This document shows, in pieces, positions 25,771 to 34,420 of a stretch of 64,000 nucleotides of DNA. The position numbers were made by a program, and so were the translations under genes. The notes beneath the pieces were generated by a model. It was not told where the DNA came from, did no database searches, and saw only the letters and a list, made by a program, of their open reading frames with translations. This stretch comes from Streptomyces sp. Je 1-369 (GTDB taxonomy: Bacteria > Actinomycetota > Actinomycetes > Streptomycetales > Streptomycetaceae). Location of the stretch: the NCBI RefSeq assembly GCF_026810505.1, contig NZ_CP101750.1:7862515-7926514 (forward strand), written 5' to 3'. Numbering within the stretch: the first letter of the stretch is position 1; every line of letters starts with the position of its first letter.

Positions 25771-27147
25771 ATGAGCGAGAGCATGGCGTGGCTGACGCGG
25801 GACATCCGCAAGGCCCGCAAGCAGGGCGCGGCCGCGGTCGCGCGGCGTCGAGGCGACCGACTGGCGGACCTGGTGGCCTGCGCCCGCTCCGCGTCGCCGT
25901 ACTACCGCGAGCTCTACCGCGGTCTGCCCGAGCGGGTCGACGACCCGACGCTGCTGCCGGTCACCGACAAGAAGAAACTGATGGACCGCTTCGACGACTG
26001 GGCGACCGACCGGGACATCACCTTCGACAAGGTCCGCGCGTTCACCGACGATCCCGGCCTGATCGGCCGCCGCTTCCTCGGCCGGTATTTGGTCGCCACC
26101 ACCTCGGGGACCAGCGGCAGGCGCGGCCTGTTCGTGCTCGACGACCGGTACATGAACGTGTCCTCCGCCGTCTCCTCCCGGGTGCTCGCCTCCTGGCTCG
26201 GTCCGCTCGGCATCGCCCGGGCCGTGGTCCACGGCGGCCGCTTCGCCCAACTCGTCGCCACCGAGGGGCACTACGTGGGCTTCGCCGGATACTCCCGCAT
26301 GGCCCAGGAGGGCGGCGGCCGCAGCAAGCTGCTCCGGGCGTTCTCCGTGCACGAACCGCTGTCACACCTGGTCGCCCAACTCAACGAGTACCGACCGGCC
26401 TTCGTCATCGGCTACGCGAGTACGATCATGCTGCTCACCGCCGAACAGGAGGCGGGCCGACTGCACATCGACCCGGTGCTGGTCGAACCCGCGGGCGAGA
26501 CGATGACCGACAGCGACACCGACCGCATCGCGCGGGCCTTCGGCGCCAAGGTGCGCACGATGTACAGCGCGACGGAGTGCACCTACCTTAGCCACGGCTG
26601 CGCCGAGGGCTGGTACCACGTCAACGACGACTGGGCCGTGCTCGAACCCGTCGACGAGGACCACCGGCCCACCCCGCCGGGCGAGTTCTCGCACACGGTC
26701 CTGATCTCCAACCTCGCCAACCGCGTACAGCCCTTCCTCCGCTACGACCTCGGCGACAGCGTCATGCTGCGCCCCGACCCCTGCCCGTGCGGCACGTCGT
26801 CCCCGGCGATCCGCGTCCAGGGCCGGGCCGGTGACATCCTCACCTTCCCATCCGGCCGCGGCGACCACGACGTCCGGCTCACCCCCCTGGCCTTCAGCAG
26901 CCTGTTCGACCGCATGCCGGGCGTCGAGCTCTTCCAGATCGAGCAGACCGCTCCGGCCACACTGCGGGTACGCATGGTCAAGGCGCCCGGCGCCGACGCG
27001 GACCACGTGTGGCGCAAGGCGCACGACGGCCTGACCCACCTGCTCGCCGACAACAAGCTGGACAACGTCACGGTGGAGCGGGCGGAGGAGCCGCCGAAGC
27101 AGGCGTCGGGCGGGAAGTACCGGACGGTCATTCCGCTGCCGGTGTGA
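25771..27147 (+). CDS. Adenylate-forming CoA ligase, PaaK/CapK-like
   Basis: A 458-aa cytoplasmic enzyme of the phenylacetate-CoA ligase branch of adenylate-forming enzymes. Seen: the phosphate-binding TTSGTSGRRG near residue 112, YSATECTYLSHGC (A5-like) near 265, the YDLGDSV aspartate near 330, a Cys pair in PDPCPCGTSSP, GRAGD, and near the C-terminus GGKYRT with the likely catalytic lysine. The family activates an aryl or alkyl acid with ATP and passes it to CoA, or to a carrier protein. ATG at 25771 follows GAAGGAG. It is separated from the polyketide cluster by 850 bp. Supplying a starter acid for the PKS is possible but only inferred from position. Length is near the usual 430-450 aa. 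Confidence 0.8.
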   Translation: MSESMAWLTRDIRKARKQGAAAVARRRGDRLADLVACARSASPYYRELYRGLPERVDDPTLLPVTDKKKLMDRFDDWATDRDITFDKVRAFTDDPGLIGRRFLGRYLVATTSGTSGRRGLFVLDDRYMNVSSAVSSRVLASWLGPLGIARAVVHGGRFAQLVATEGHYVGFAGYSRMAQEGGGRSKLLRAFSVHEPLSHLVAQLNEYRPAFVIGYASTIMLLTAEQEAGRLHIDPVLVEPAGETMTDSDTDRIARAFGAKVRTMYSATECTYLSHGCAEGWYHVNDDWAVLEPVDEDHRPTPPGEFSHTVLISNLANRVQPFLRYDLGDSVMLRPDPCPCGTSSPAIRVQGRAGDILTFPSGRGDHDVRLTPLAFSSLFDRMPGVELFQIEQTAPATLRVRMVKAPGADADHVWRKAHDGLTHLLADNKLDNVTVERAEEPPKQASGGKYRTVIPLPV

Positions 27148-27169
27148 GAGAAGTGGGGCGGAAGAGTCC

Positions 27170-28165
27170 CTAGCGCGCGTACTCGCGCAGCGCGGGCTCC
27201 TCCTTCACCCACGGCTGACTGTGGATCAGCAGCTCGATCGGGTAGTTCAGCAGGCCGGGCAGCGCGTTGACGGCCTCCTCGCTGTTGAGCGGCATGATCG
27301 GCTTGACGCAGTGCGCGCGGTCGACGCGGGCGGCGTCGGCGGGCCCGGGGTGGTCGACCGCGTCGGCTACGAGGTCGTAGCTGACCTGGTCCACGACCAT
27401 GGCGATGTGCGTCGGCCACGGGCGCCCCGGGCAGATGTCCTGGACGCCGATGCGGTGCGCGGACGGCAGCGACGGGGGCTGCCCGTCGGCGACCACGGAC
27501 TCGTCGGCGTAGGAGAAGACGGTGGTGTACGAGGGGCCGGCCGGCATCGGCGTGCCGTCGGCGCCGAGAGCCTTCGACCAGTTCGAGTCACGGGCGAACT
27601 GCAACACCGACGCCGGGCAGCCCGCGACCTCGCCGATCGGCCGGCAGACACTGGCGAGCCGGGTCCCCTGGAACGGCGAGCCCAACGTGACCATGTCGTC
27701 CACCCGCTCCGGCAGATCCGGCCAGAACCGCAGGGCCCAGGCCGTCAGGAGCCCGCCCTGGCTGTGCCCGACGAGGTCGACCTTGCGGCCGGTGGCCTCG
27801 TGGATGGCGCGCGTCGCGTACACCACGTACTCGACGGACTCCTGCATGTCCCTGAGCCCGCGCCCGGGGGAGTCCACCCAACAGGACTGGTAGCCCTTTT
27901 TCTTGAGCTCGGCCATGTAGTTCCAGGCGTAGTTCTCCTCGCCCTTGAGCCCGGTGCCTGGAACGAAGAGGACGGTCGGCTTGTCACTGGCCTCGCGCAG
28001 GTCGCCCAGATCTGTCCCGCAGTGCAGGGCCTCGGTGAGCTCGGCGGCGGGGATCTCCAGCGGCGGCGAGGGCTCGGCGGTGTCCGCGCGGGCGGCGGAG
28101 AGGGGGAGAACGGTCAGGGCGAGCACGGTGGCCGCGAGGCCACCGACCCATGAGGACAAGCGCAC
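27170..28165 (-). CDS. Secreted lipase/esterase-like alpha/beta hydrolase
   Basis: A 331-aa protein; GTG at 28165 is favoured because GGAGG stands 5 bp upstream. It begins with a signal peptide (hydrophobic LAATVLALTVLPLSAARA). Seen: oxyanion region LFVPGTGLKG, nucleophile Ser in GHSQGG, DMVTLGSPFQGT, and a late His in AHRIG or PTHIA. This pattern fits the Streptomyces secreted triacylglycerol lipase group (lipase class 2-like), which cleaves esters outside the cell. Several cysteines (CGTD, SCWVD, VCRP, GCPA) fit extracellular disulfides. It is read towards the CoA-ligase gene and has no operon partner. Confidence 0.82.
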   Translation of the reverse strand: MRLSSWVGGLAATVLALTVLPLSAARADTAEPSPPLEIPAAELTEALHCGTDLGDLREASDKPTVLFVPGTGLKGEENYAWNYMAELKKKGYQSCWVDSPGRGLRDMQESVEYVVYATRAIHEATGRKVDLVGHSQGGLLTAWALRFWPDLPERVDDMVTLGSPFQGTRLASVCRPIGEVAGCPASVLQFARDSNWSKALGADGTPMPAGPSYTTVFSYADESVVADGQPPSLPSAHRIGVQDICPGRPWPTHIAMVVDQVSYDLVADAVDHPGPADAARVDRAHCVKPIMPLNSEEAVNALPGLLNYPIELLIHSQPWVKEEPALREYAR

Positions 28166-28306
28166 TGTGACCTCCGCGGGGGGTGGGGGCGAGCCCTCCA
28201 TCCTGAAACGCGGTCACACGAACGTCAACCGTCACGGGGTGCGCAACGCCCCCAAGGGCAACGTGAGTTGAGGTGACTCTGAGGACGGCACCGGCATCGG
28301 CGTGCG

Positions 28307-29233
28307 TCACGTATGCAGCGCCCCGCCCTCCTCCTTGTGTCCCTCCGGCTCCAGCTGCAGCGTCGAGTGCGCCACGTCGAAGTGACCCCCGACGCACCGC
28401 TGCAACCGCCCGAGCAGCTCCCCGTACCCGTCGGACAGCGCCGCGTCCGTCACCACCACGTGCGCCGTGAGCACCGGCATCCCGGAGGTGACGGTCCAGC
28501 CGTGCAGGTCGTGTACGGCGAGCACGCCCCGCTCCGCCAGCAGGTGTCGCCGCACCTCGTCGAGGTCGACGTCCTGCGGGGTCGCCTCCAGCAGGACGTG
28601 CACGGAGTCCCGCAGCAGCCCGTACGCGCGCGGCACGATCAGCAGGCCGATGACGATCGAGGCGATGGGGTCGGCGGCCTGCCGGCCGGTCAGGAGGATG
28701 ACGAGGCCGCCCACGATCACCGCGACCGAGCCGAGCGCGTCCCCGAGCACCTCCAGATACGCGCCCCGGAGGTTGAGGCTCTTGTCCTTGGCGTCCCGCA
28801 GCAGCCACAAACCCACCAGGTTCGCGAGGAGCCCGCCCACCGCGACCACGAACATCAGGCCGCCCTTGACCTCCACCGGTTCGCTGAACCGGCCGATCGC
28901 CGACCACAGGACCCAGACGAAGATGGCGACGAGGAGGAGCGCGTTCAGGACCGCGGAGAAGATCTCCACGCGGTAGAAGCCGAACGTGCGCCGCGGTGTC
29001 GGCGCGCGCTGGGCGAGGGTGATCGCGCCGAGCGCGAGCGACACGCCGACCGCGTCGGTCAGGCTGTGCGCCGCGTCGGCGAGCAGCGCGAGGCTGCCGG
29101 ACAGCAGGGCGCCGACCACCTGGATGACGGTGATCGACGCGCTGATGCCGATGGTCCACAGCAGGCGGCCGCGGTACGTGCCGCTGAGCGTGCCGCCCGC
29201 CGTCGCCGCGGACGGACCGTGGTCGTGCCCCAT
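28307..29233 (-). CDS. Cation diffusion facilitator (CzcD/ZitB-like)
   Basis: A 308-aa CDF transporter exporting divalent metal ions (Zn2+, possibly Co2+ or Cd2+) in exchange for protons. Six membrane helices can be seen from about residue 22 to 200. The metal site of the membrane part is given by HSLTD in helix 2 and LGDALGS in helix 5. The C-terminal 90 residues (DVDLDEVRRHL, HDLHGWTV, GHFDVAHSTLQ) form the cytoplasmic metal-sensing domain. A short His-rich start (MGHDHG) is typical. It stands alone; the next gene, an MscS channel, is on the same strand 80 bp upstream. Confidence 0.92.
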   Translation of the reverse strand: MGHDHGPSAATAGGTLSGTYRGRLLWTIGISASITVIQVVGALLSGSLALLADAAHSLTDAVGVSLALGAITLAQRAPTPRRTFGFYRVEIFSAVLNALLLVAIFVWVLWSAIGRFSEPVEVKGGLMFVVAVGGLLANLVGLWLLRDAKDKSLNLRGAYLEVLGDALGSVAVIVGGLVILLTGRQAADPIASIVIGLLIVPRAYGLLRDSVHVLLEATPQDVDLDEVRRHLLAERGVLAVHDLHGWTVTSGMPVLTAHVVVTDAALSDGYGELLGRLQRCVGGHFDVAHSTLQLEPEGHKEEGGALHT

Positions 29234-29313
29234 GCCCGCGAGTGGAACACGGGGCCCGGCGGCCCGCCACCGAGCGGTCGGCCACTCGGCCCACCGCGGA
29301 TCCGTACGGCCGG

Positions 29314-30402
29314 TCAGTGCAGCGTCGACATGGACCCGTCCCGTTGATGCGGAATCCCCAGCGGCGGCGGCAGCTCCCCCTGCTGAACCGTGACCGTGCG
29401 CGCCGGAGCGGGCACCCGGATGCCCTCCGCGCGGTAGCGCTGATGCAGGCGCTTGATGAACTCGTGCTTGATGCGGTACTGGTCGCTGAACTCCCCGACG
29501 CCGAGGATCACCGTGAAGCTGATCCGCGAGTCGCCGAAGGTGTGGAAGCGGATGGCCGCCTCGTGGTCGGGCACCGCACCCGTGATGTCGGTCATCACCT
29601 CGTCCACGACCTCGGTCGTGACCTTCTCGACCTGCTCCAGGTCACTGTCGTAGCTCACCCCGACCTGCACCGTGATCGACAGCTCCTGCTCGGGGCGGCT
29701 GTAGTTCGTCATGTTGGTGCTCGCCAGCTTGGCGTTGGGGATGATGACGAGGTTGTTGGAGAGCTGGCGCACCGTCGTGTTGCGCCAGTTGATGTCGACG
29801 ACGTACCCCTCCTCGCCGCTGCTGAGCTGGATGTAGTCACCCGGCTGCACGGTCTTCGCCGCGAGGATGTGCACGCCCGCGAAGAGGTTGGCGAGCGTGT
29901 CCTGAAGGGCGAGGGCGACCGCGAGACCGCCGACGCCGAGCGCCGTGAGCAGCGGCGCTATGGAGATGCCGAGGGTCTGCAGGACGACGAGGAAGCCCAT
30001 CGCGAGTACGACGACCCGCGTGATGTTCACGAAGATGGTGGCCGACCCGGCCACCCCGGAGCGGGACTGCGCCACGCTCCTGACCAGGCCGGTGACGATC
30101 CGGGCCGCCGTCAGCGTGCCCGCCACGATGAGCAGCGCGGTGAGTGCCGTCGTCACGTTGCGCCCGGTGCGCGGCGTGAGGGGCAGCGCGCCCGCCGCGG
30201 CGGCGAGTCCGGCGGTGATGGCCGCGCAGGGGACGAGGGTGCGCAGGGCGTCGACGATGACGTCGTCGCCGCTCCACCGCGTCCGGCTGGCCCGCTCGCC
30301 CAGCCACCGCAGGAGCGCGCGCAGCAGCAGTCCGGCCACGACGCCCGCGGCCACCGCGATGCCGGCCACGATCCAGTCGTGCAGGGTGAGCGCACGGGTC
30401 AT
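29314..30402 (-). CDS. MscS-family mechanosensitive channel
   Basis: A small-conductance mechanosensitive channel, 362 aa from the ATG at 30402, which has GGGAG upstream. Three to four membrane helices occupy residues about 10-160; the pore-lining helix is ALGVGGLAVALALQDTLANLF, here trimmed as seen near residue 190, followed by the beta domain (VQPGDYIQLSSGEEGYV) and the alpha/beta C-terminal cage (VGVSYDSDLEQV). It releases solutes on osmotic downshock. An in-frame GTG at 30555 would add 51 residues with a Pro-Tyr-Asp repeat, but the first half of that extension has poor third-position G/C, so I prefer the shorter start. Confidence 0.85.
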   Translation of the reverse strand: MTRALTLHDWIVAGIAVAAGVVAGLLLRALLRWLGERASRTRWSGDDVIVDALRTLVPCAAITAGLAAAAGALPLTPRTGRNVTTALTALLIVAGTLTAARIVTGLVRSVAQSRSGVAGSATIFVNITRVVVLAMGFLVVLQTLGISIAPLLTALGVGGLAVALALQDTLANLFAGVHILAAKTVQPGDYIQLSSGEEGYVVDINWRNTTVRQLSNNLVIIPNAKLASTNMTNYSRPEQELSITVQVGVSYDSDLEQVEKVTTEVVDEVMTDITGAVPDHEAAIRFHTFGDSRISFTVILGVGEFSDQYRIKHEFIKRLHQRYRAEGIRVPAPARTVTVQQGELPPPLGIPHQRDGSMSTLH

Positions 30403-30413
30403 CGGGTCACTCC

Positions 30414-30470
30414 CGTCGTACGGGTCGTACGGGTTGCACGGCTCATACGGGTCGTACGGGTCGTACGGGG
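30414..30470. repeat. Short tandem repeats just upstream of the MscS gene
   Basis: Repeats of a 9-bp unit based on GGGTCGTAC fill this stretch, some copies altered. If translated in the MscS frame they give PYD-type triplets. If the start at 30402 is right, they lie in the leader or promoter. Each unit contains the self-complementary CGTACG or GTAC core. Confidence 0.65.
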
Positions 30471-30717
30471 GGAGTGCGCCTGCATACGCGCCTGTGTGCT
30501 GCGTATGTGATGTGTCGTCACGTGGGTACCTGCTCGATTCGGGGAGTGCGGTCACGCCAGGGGCGGGAGCTACGACAACTGCCTCCGCGAGCTCCGCCCG
30601 GCGCGGACGTCATCCTGCCCCATCCGGGCACAGCAGGCGCGCGTACCCCTACCTGGATCTTCACAGATCGGCCACGTCTGTCGAGTGGCGCGGGCCACGC
30701 GTGGTAGAGCATTGGGC

Positions 30718-31818
30718 ATGGCGCAAGTGCACAAAACGCTCGTATCGCCCGTCAGTTCGCACAACGAGTGGGACCCGCTGGAGGAAGTCGTCGTCGGCCG
30801 CCTCGACGGCGCGACCATCCCGTCCAGTCACCCCGTCGTGGCCTGCAACATCCCGCCCTGGGCGGCACGCCTGCAAGGCCTCGCCGCGGGCCACACGTAC
30901 CCGAAGCGCCTGCTCGAACCGGCACAGGACGAACTCGACCGATTCGTCGCGCTCCTGGAGTCCCTCGGCGTCACCGTCACCCGCCCGGCCGCCGTCGAGC
31001 ACAAGCACCGCTTCGCCACCCCTGACTGGGAGTCACGCGGCTTCTGCAACACCTGCCCGCGGGACGGCATGCTCGTCGTCGGCGACGAGATCATCGAGAC
31101 GCCGATGGCCTGGCCGTGCCGGTACTTCGAGACGCACTCCTACCGCGAACTCCTCAAGGACTACTTCCGGCGCGGCGCGCGCTGGACGTCCGCGCCGAAG
31201 CCACAGCTGACCGACGCGCTGTTCGAGAAGGACTTCCGCCCCCCGGAGGACGGCGAGCCCATGCGCTACGTCCTCACCGAGTTCGAACCGGTCTTCGACG
31301 CCGCGGACTTCATGCGCGCGGGCCGCGACCTGTTCGTGACGCGCAGCAACGTCACCAACCTGATGGGCATCGAATGGCTGCGCCGCCATCTCGGCCCGGA
31401 GTACCGCATCCACGAGATCGAGAGCCGCTGCCGTACGCCCATGCACATCGACACCACGTTCGTCCTGCTCGCACCCGGCAAGGTGCTCGTCAATCCCGAG
31501 TACGTCGATGTCGACCGCCTCCCCGACGTGCTCGGCTCATGGGACGTCCTGGTCGCCCCGGAGCCCGATCCGATCGACGATCGGCTGCTGAAGATGACCT
31601 CGCTGTGCGGCAAGTGGCTCAGCATGAACGTGCTGATGATCGACGAGAAGCGGGTCATCGCGGAGCGGCACCACACCGGCATGCTGCGCGCGCTCGAAGC
31701 GTGGGGGTTCGAGCCGATCCCGTGCGACCTGCTCCACTACGCACCGTTCGGCGGCTCGTTCCACTGCGCGACCCTCGACGTCCGGCGACGCGGCACGCTC
31801 GAAACGTACGTCGACTGA
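30718..31818 (+). CDS. L-arginine amidinotransferase (AGAT-like)
   Basis: A 366-aa enzyme of the arginine:glycine amidinotransferase family, which moves the amidino group of arginine to an amine acceptor. Seen: the start VSSHNEWDPLEEVVVGR-like block (here PVSSHNEWDPLEE), Asp204 in RAGRDLF, His243 in MHIDTT, and nucleophile Cys350 in SFHCAT. These correspond to the Asp-His-Cys set of human AGAT. ATG at 30718 matches the family start. The acceptor could be glycine, another amino acid or an amine of a natural product; nothing in the neighbourhood names it. It appears to be a single-gene unit, with a 136-bp gap before the ROK regulator. Confidence 0.88.
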   Translation: MAQVHKTLVSPVSSHNEWDPLEEVVVGRLDGATIPSSHPVVACNIPPWAARLQGLAAGHTYPKRLLEPAQDELDRFVALLESLGVTVTRPAAVEHKHRFATPDWESRGFCNTCPRDGMLVVGDEIIETPMAWPCRYFETHSYRELLKDYFRRGARWTSAPKPQLTDALFEKDFRPPEDGEPMRYVLTEFEPVFDAADFMRAGRDLFVTRSNVTNLMGIEWLRRHLGPEYRIHEIESRCRTPMHIDTTFVLLAPGKVLVNPEYVDVDRLPDVLGSWDVLVAPEPDPIDDRLLKMTSLCGKWLSMNVLMIDEKRVIAERHHTGMLRALEAWGFEPIPCDLLHYAPFGGSFHCATLDVRRRGTLETYVD

Positions 31819-31954
31819 CTTCGACCGGCGGATCGTTGCCGGAGGGGTTCCCCCGGCGCGACAGTTATGCAAATCTCCTCCCTAATTCCGTGCGGCGTCG
31901 GACGTCGTGGCCCGTCAACCGGGCTGCCGCCGCACGGGCCCGGGGTGAAGACTG

Positions 31955-33097
31955 ATGCGAAACGCGGCTCGGGGGCACGATCTGATCGCCCTGCGGCGGC
32001 TGAACACCACCGTCGTGCTGCGCGCCCTGCACCACCGCAGCCCGCGCACCCTCGCCGAACTCGCCGCGAGCACCGGCCTCTCCCGACCCACCGTCGAAGC
32101 AGCCGTCGAGGAACTCGCCGAACGGGGACTCGTCGGCGAGTCCGCGGCGGAGACGGGGGAGCGCGCGCCGGGCCGCCCCGCACGCCGCTTCCGCTTCCGC
32201 ACCGAAGCCGGACACGTCCTCGGCGCCGACATAGGCCTGCACAAAATGGTGCTGCTCCTCGCCGACCTGGGCGGCACCGTCCTGGCCGCCCACCGAGGCG
32301 ACATCGACCCGGAGCTCGGCGGCAGCGCCCGCCTCGACCTGCTGCGCCACACCACGGAGACCTTCCTCGACGCCCACGTCCCGCGCCGAGCCGCCGTCCT
32401 CGCCCGCTGCGTGGGCGTGCCGGGCGTCGTCGACACGAGCGGCGTCGTGACCTCCGTCGTGGTGCCCGAATGGTCCGGCGTCGACCTCGGACGGCTGCTC
32501 CAGGACGGCGGACCGGGCCACACCCTCGTCGAGAACGACGTGAACCTCGCGGTGCTCGCCGAGCGCTGGCAGGGCGCCGCCACCCTCGCGGACGACGTCG
32601 TCTGCGTCCTGACCGGGCACCGCGTCTCGTGCAGCCTCACCATCGGCGGGCGGCTGCACCGGGGCGGGCGCGGCGGCGCGGGCGAACTCGGCATGCTGCC
32701 CCTGCTCGGCATGAGCACCGCGCAGGAAGCCCTGAAGTGGCCCGAGGGTTCCGACGGGCGGCGCCCCGGCGAGTCCGAGGTCGCCGCGCTGGCCCGCGCG
32801 GCCGACGGCGCGGACCCGCGGGCGCTGGCCGCCGTCGCGGGCTTCGCCGACCGCCTCGCCCCGGGTATCGCGGCGCTCGCGCTCGCCGTCGACCCGGAAC
32901 TGATCGTGCTGACCGGCGGAGCGACCCCCGTCGGCCGCCATCTGCTGCCGCTGCTCGAGGAGCGGCTGCAGCCCATGACCCTGCACGTCCCGCGCATCGC
33001 TCTGAGCACGCTCGGCGAGCGGGGCGTGGCCATCGGCGCCGTGCGCAAGGCGCTCGACCGGGTGGAGGAGGACCTGCTCACGGACAAGGCGTCGTAA
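31955..33097 (+). CDS. ROK-family transcriptional regulator of the sugar operon
   Basis: A 380-aa ROK protein. Residues 1-75 are a winged helix-turn-helix (LRRLNTTVVLRALHH, LAELAASTGLSRPTVEAAVEEL). The rest is a sugar-kinase-like fold: GADIGLHKMVLLLADLGG, VGVPGVVD, ENDVNLAVLAE, GAGELG near 245, and the closing TGGATPVG. The zinc-binding Cys cluster of sugar-kinase ROK members is not evident, which fits a regulator rather than a kinase. It is the first gene of a run ending at 38359 and probably represses this sugar uptake/catabolic operon until a sugar ligand binds. Confidence 0.88.
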   Translation: MRNAARGHDLIALRRLNTTVVLRALHHRSPRTLAELAASTGLSRPTVEAAVEELAERGLVGESAAETGERAPGRPARRFRFRTEAGHVLGADIGLHKMVLLLADLGGTVLAAHRGDIDPELGGSARLDLLRHTTETFLDAHVPRRAAVLARCVGVPGVVDTSGVVTSVVVPEWSGVDLGRLLQDGGPGHTLVENDVNLAVLAERWQGAATLADDVVCVLTGHRVSCSLTIGGRLHRGGRGGAGELGMLPLLGMSTAQEALKWPEGSDGRRPGESEVAALARAADGADPRALAAVAGFADRLAPGIAALALAVDPELIVLTGGATPVGRHLLPLLEERLQPMTLHVPRIALSTLGERGVAIGAVRKALDRVEEDLLTDKAS

Positions 33098-33163
33098 CGG
33101 CCTGCCGCCCGTGCGGGCGGGGCCGTGGGGCGTCCGGCGACTCATCGGGAGGCGAAGGCGCAC

Positions 33164-34420
33164 ATGCGCAGAAGGACTCTGCTCGGCGGGGCGGTGGCGG
33201 CCCCCTTGCTCGCCGCCTGCTCCGGAGGGGGTGGCGGCACCGACAGCGGTGGCAGGACCACGCTCTCGTACGGCATGTGGGACCCGGCGCAGCTGCCGGG
33301 CATGGAGAAGATCATCGCCGCGTTCCGGAAACGGAACCCGCAGATATCCGTGCGGATCCAGCTGACGCCCTGGGCGAGTTACTGGACGACCCTGAAGACG
33401 TCCATGCGCGGCGGCACCGCACCCGACGTGTTCTGGATGAACGCCGTCAACTTCCAGCTGTACGCGGCCAACGGCGTCCTCGAACCGCTCTCCGGGCACA
33501 TCAAGGCCGACGCCACCCCCGTGGACCGCCACCCGAAAGCCCTGGTGAAGCTCTACTCCTACCAAGGCACGCAGTACGGGCTGCCGAAGGACTTCGACAC
33601 CATCGGCCTCTGGTACAACAAGCAGCTCTTCGACAAGGCGGGCATCACGTACCCGGACGCGAGCTGGACCTGGGACGACGTGCGCGACGCCGCCGCCGAA
33701 CTCACCGACCCGAGCCGGCGGGTGCACGGCTTCGCCGCCGAGATGGACCGGCAGATCAAGATCTACCCGGCCATCTGCGGGGCCGACGGCCACGTCCTGG
33801 AGAACGGCCGCTCGGGCTTCGGCGACGAACGGTCCATCGACGGCATGCGCTTCCTGACCGACATGATCGACCGGGGCTGGTCACCCCCGCAGAGCGCGAT
33901 GGTCGAGTCCGTCGGGCGCGTGCGCTACTGGTCGGAGAAGGTCGCCATGAACTACGACCTCTCCGCGATGGCTGGACAGATGTACGCCGTGCCCGCACTC
34001 AAGGACCACGGCGGCATCGCCGTCCTGCCCAAGGGCAAGCGCAGGGCCACCATCATCCACGGCCTCGCGAACGTCGTCTCCGCCAAGAGCGACAAGAAAG
34101 CGGCCGCCTGGAAATTCGTGCACTTCATGGCGGGCCGTGAGGCCGCCGAGATCCAGGCCAGGGCAGGCGTCACCATCTCCTCGTACGAGGGGACGCAGGA
34201 CGCCTGGCTCAAGTCGATGCCCGAATTCGACCTCGAGCACTTCCTCGAAATGCAGGAGTACGCGGTTCCCTATCCGAGCTCCAAGAACACCGCCGTCTGG
34301 GAGAACCTCCAATACCCGCTGCTCGGCGCCGCGTTCAGCGGCAAGGGTGGCATCGAGAGCGCCGCCCGCACGCTGGGCGAGCAGATGGACCGGGCCCTGA
34401 AGGAGGAACGCGACTCATGA
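33164..34420 (+). CDS. ABC transporter sugar-binding lipoprotein
   Basis: A 418-aa extracytoplasmic binding protein of family 1. The N-terminus MRRRTLLGGAVAAPLLAAC is a lipoprotein signal peptide with lipobox LAAC; the arginine run could also route it by Tat. The mature part shows the family pattern (LSYGMWDPAQLPGMEKIIAAF, WASYWTTLKTSM, APDVFWMNA, DFDTIGLWYNKQLFDKAGI), here seen in pieces. Anchored outside the membrane, it captures a sugar or oligosaccharide and hands it to the two permeases encoded next. ATG at 33164 follows GGGAGG. The stop overlaps the permease start (ATGA). Confidence 0.93.
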   Translation: MRRRTLLGGAVAAPLLAACSGGGGGTDSGGRTTLSYGMWDPAQLPGMEKIIAAFRKRNPQISVRIQLTPWASYWTTLKTSMRGGTAPDVFWMNAVNFQLYAANGVLEPLSGHIKADATPVDRHPKALVKLYSYQGTQYGLPKDFDTIGLWYNKQLFDKAGITYPDASWTWDDVRDAAAELTDPSRRVHGFAAEMDRQIKIYPAICGADGHVLENGRSGFGDERSIDGMRFLTDMIDRGWSPPQSAMVESVGRVRYWSEKVAMNYDLSAMAGQMYAVPALKDHGGIAVLPKGKRRATIIHGLANVVSAKSDKKAAAWKFVHFMAGREAAEIQARAGVTISSYEGTQDAWLKSMPEFDLEHFLEMQEYAVPYPSSKNTAVWENLQYPLLGAAFSGKGGIESAARTLGEQMDRALKEERDS

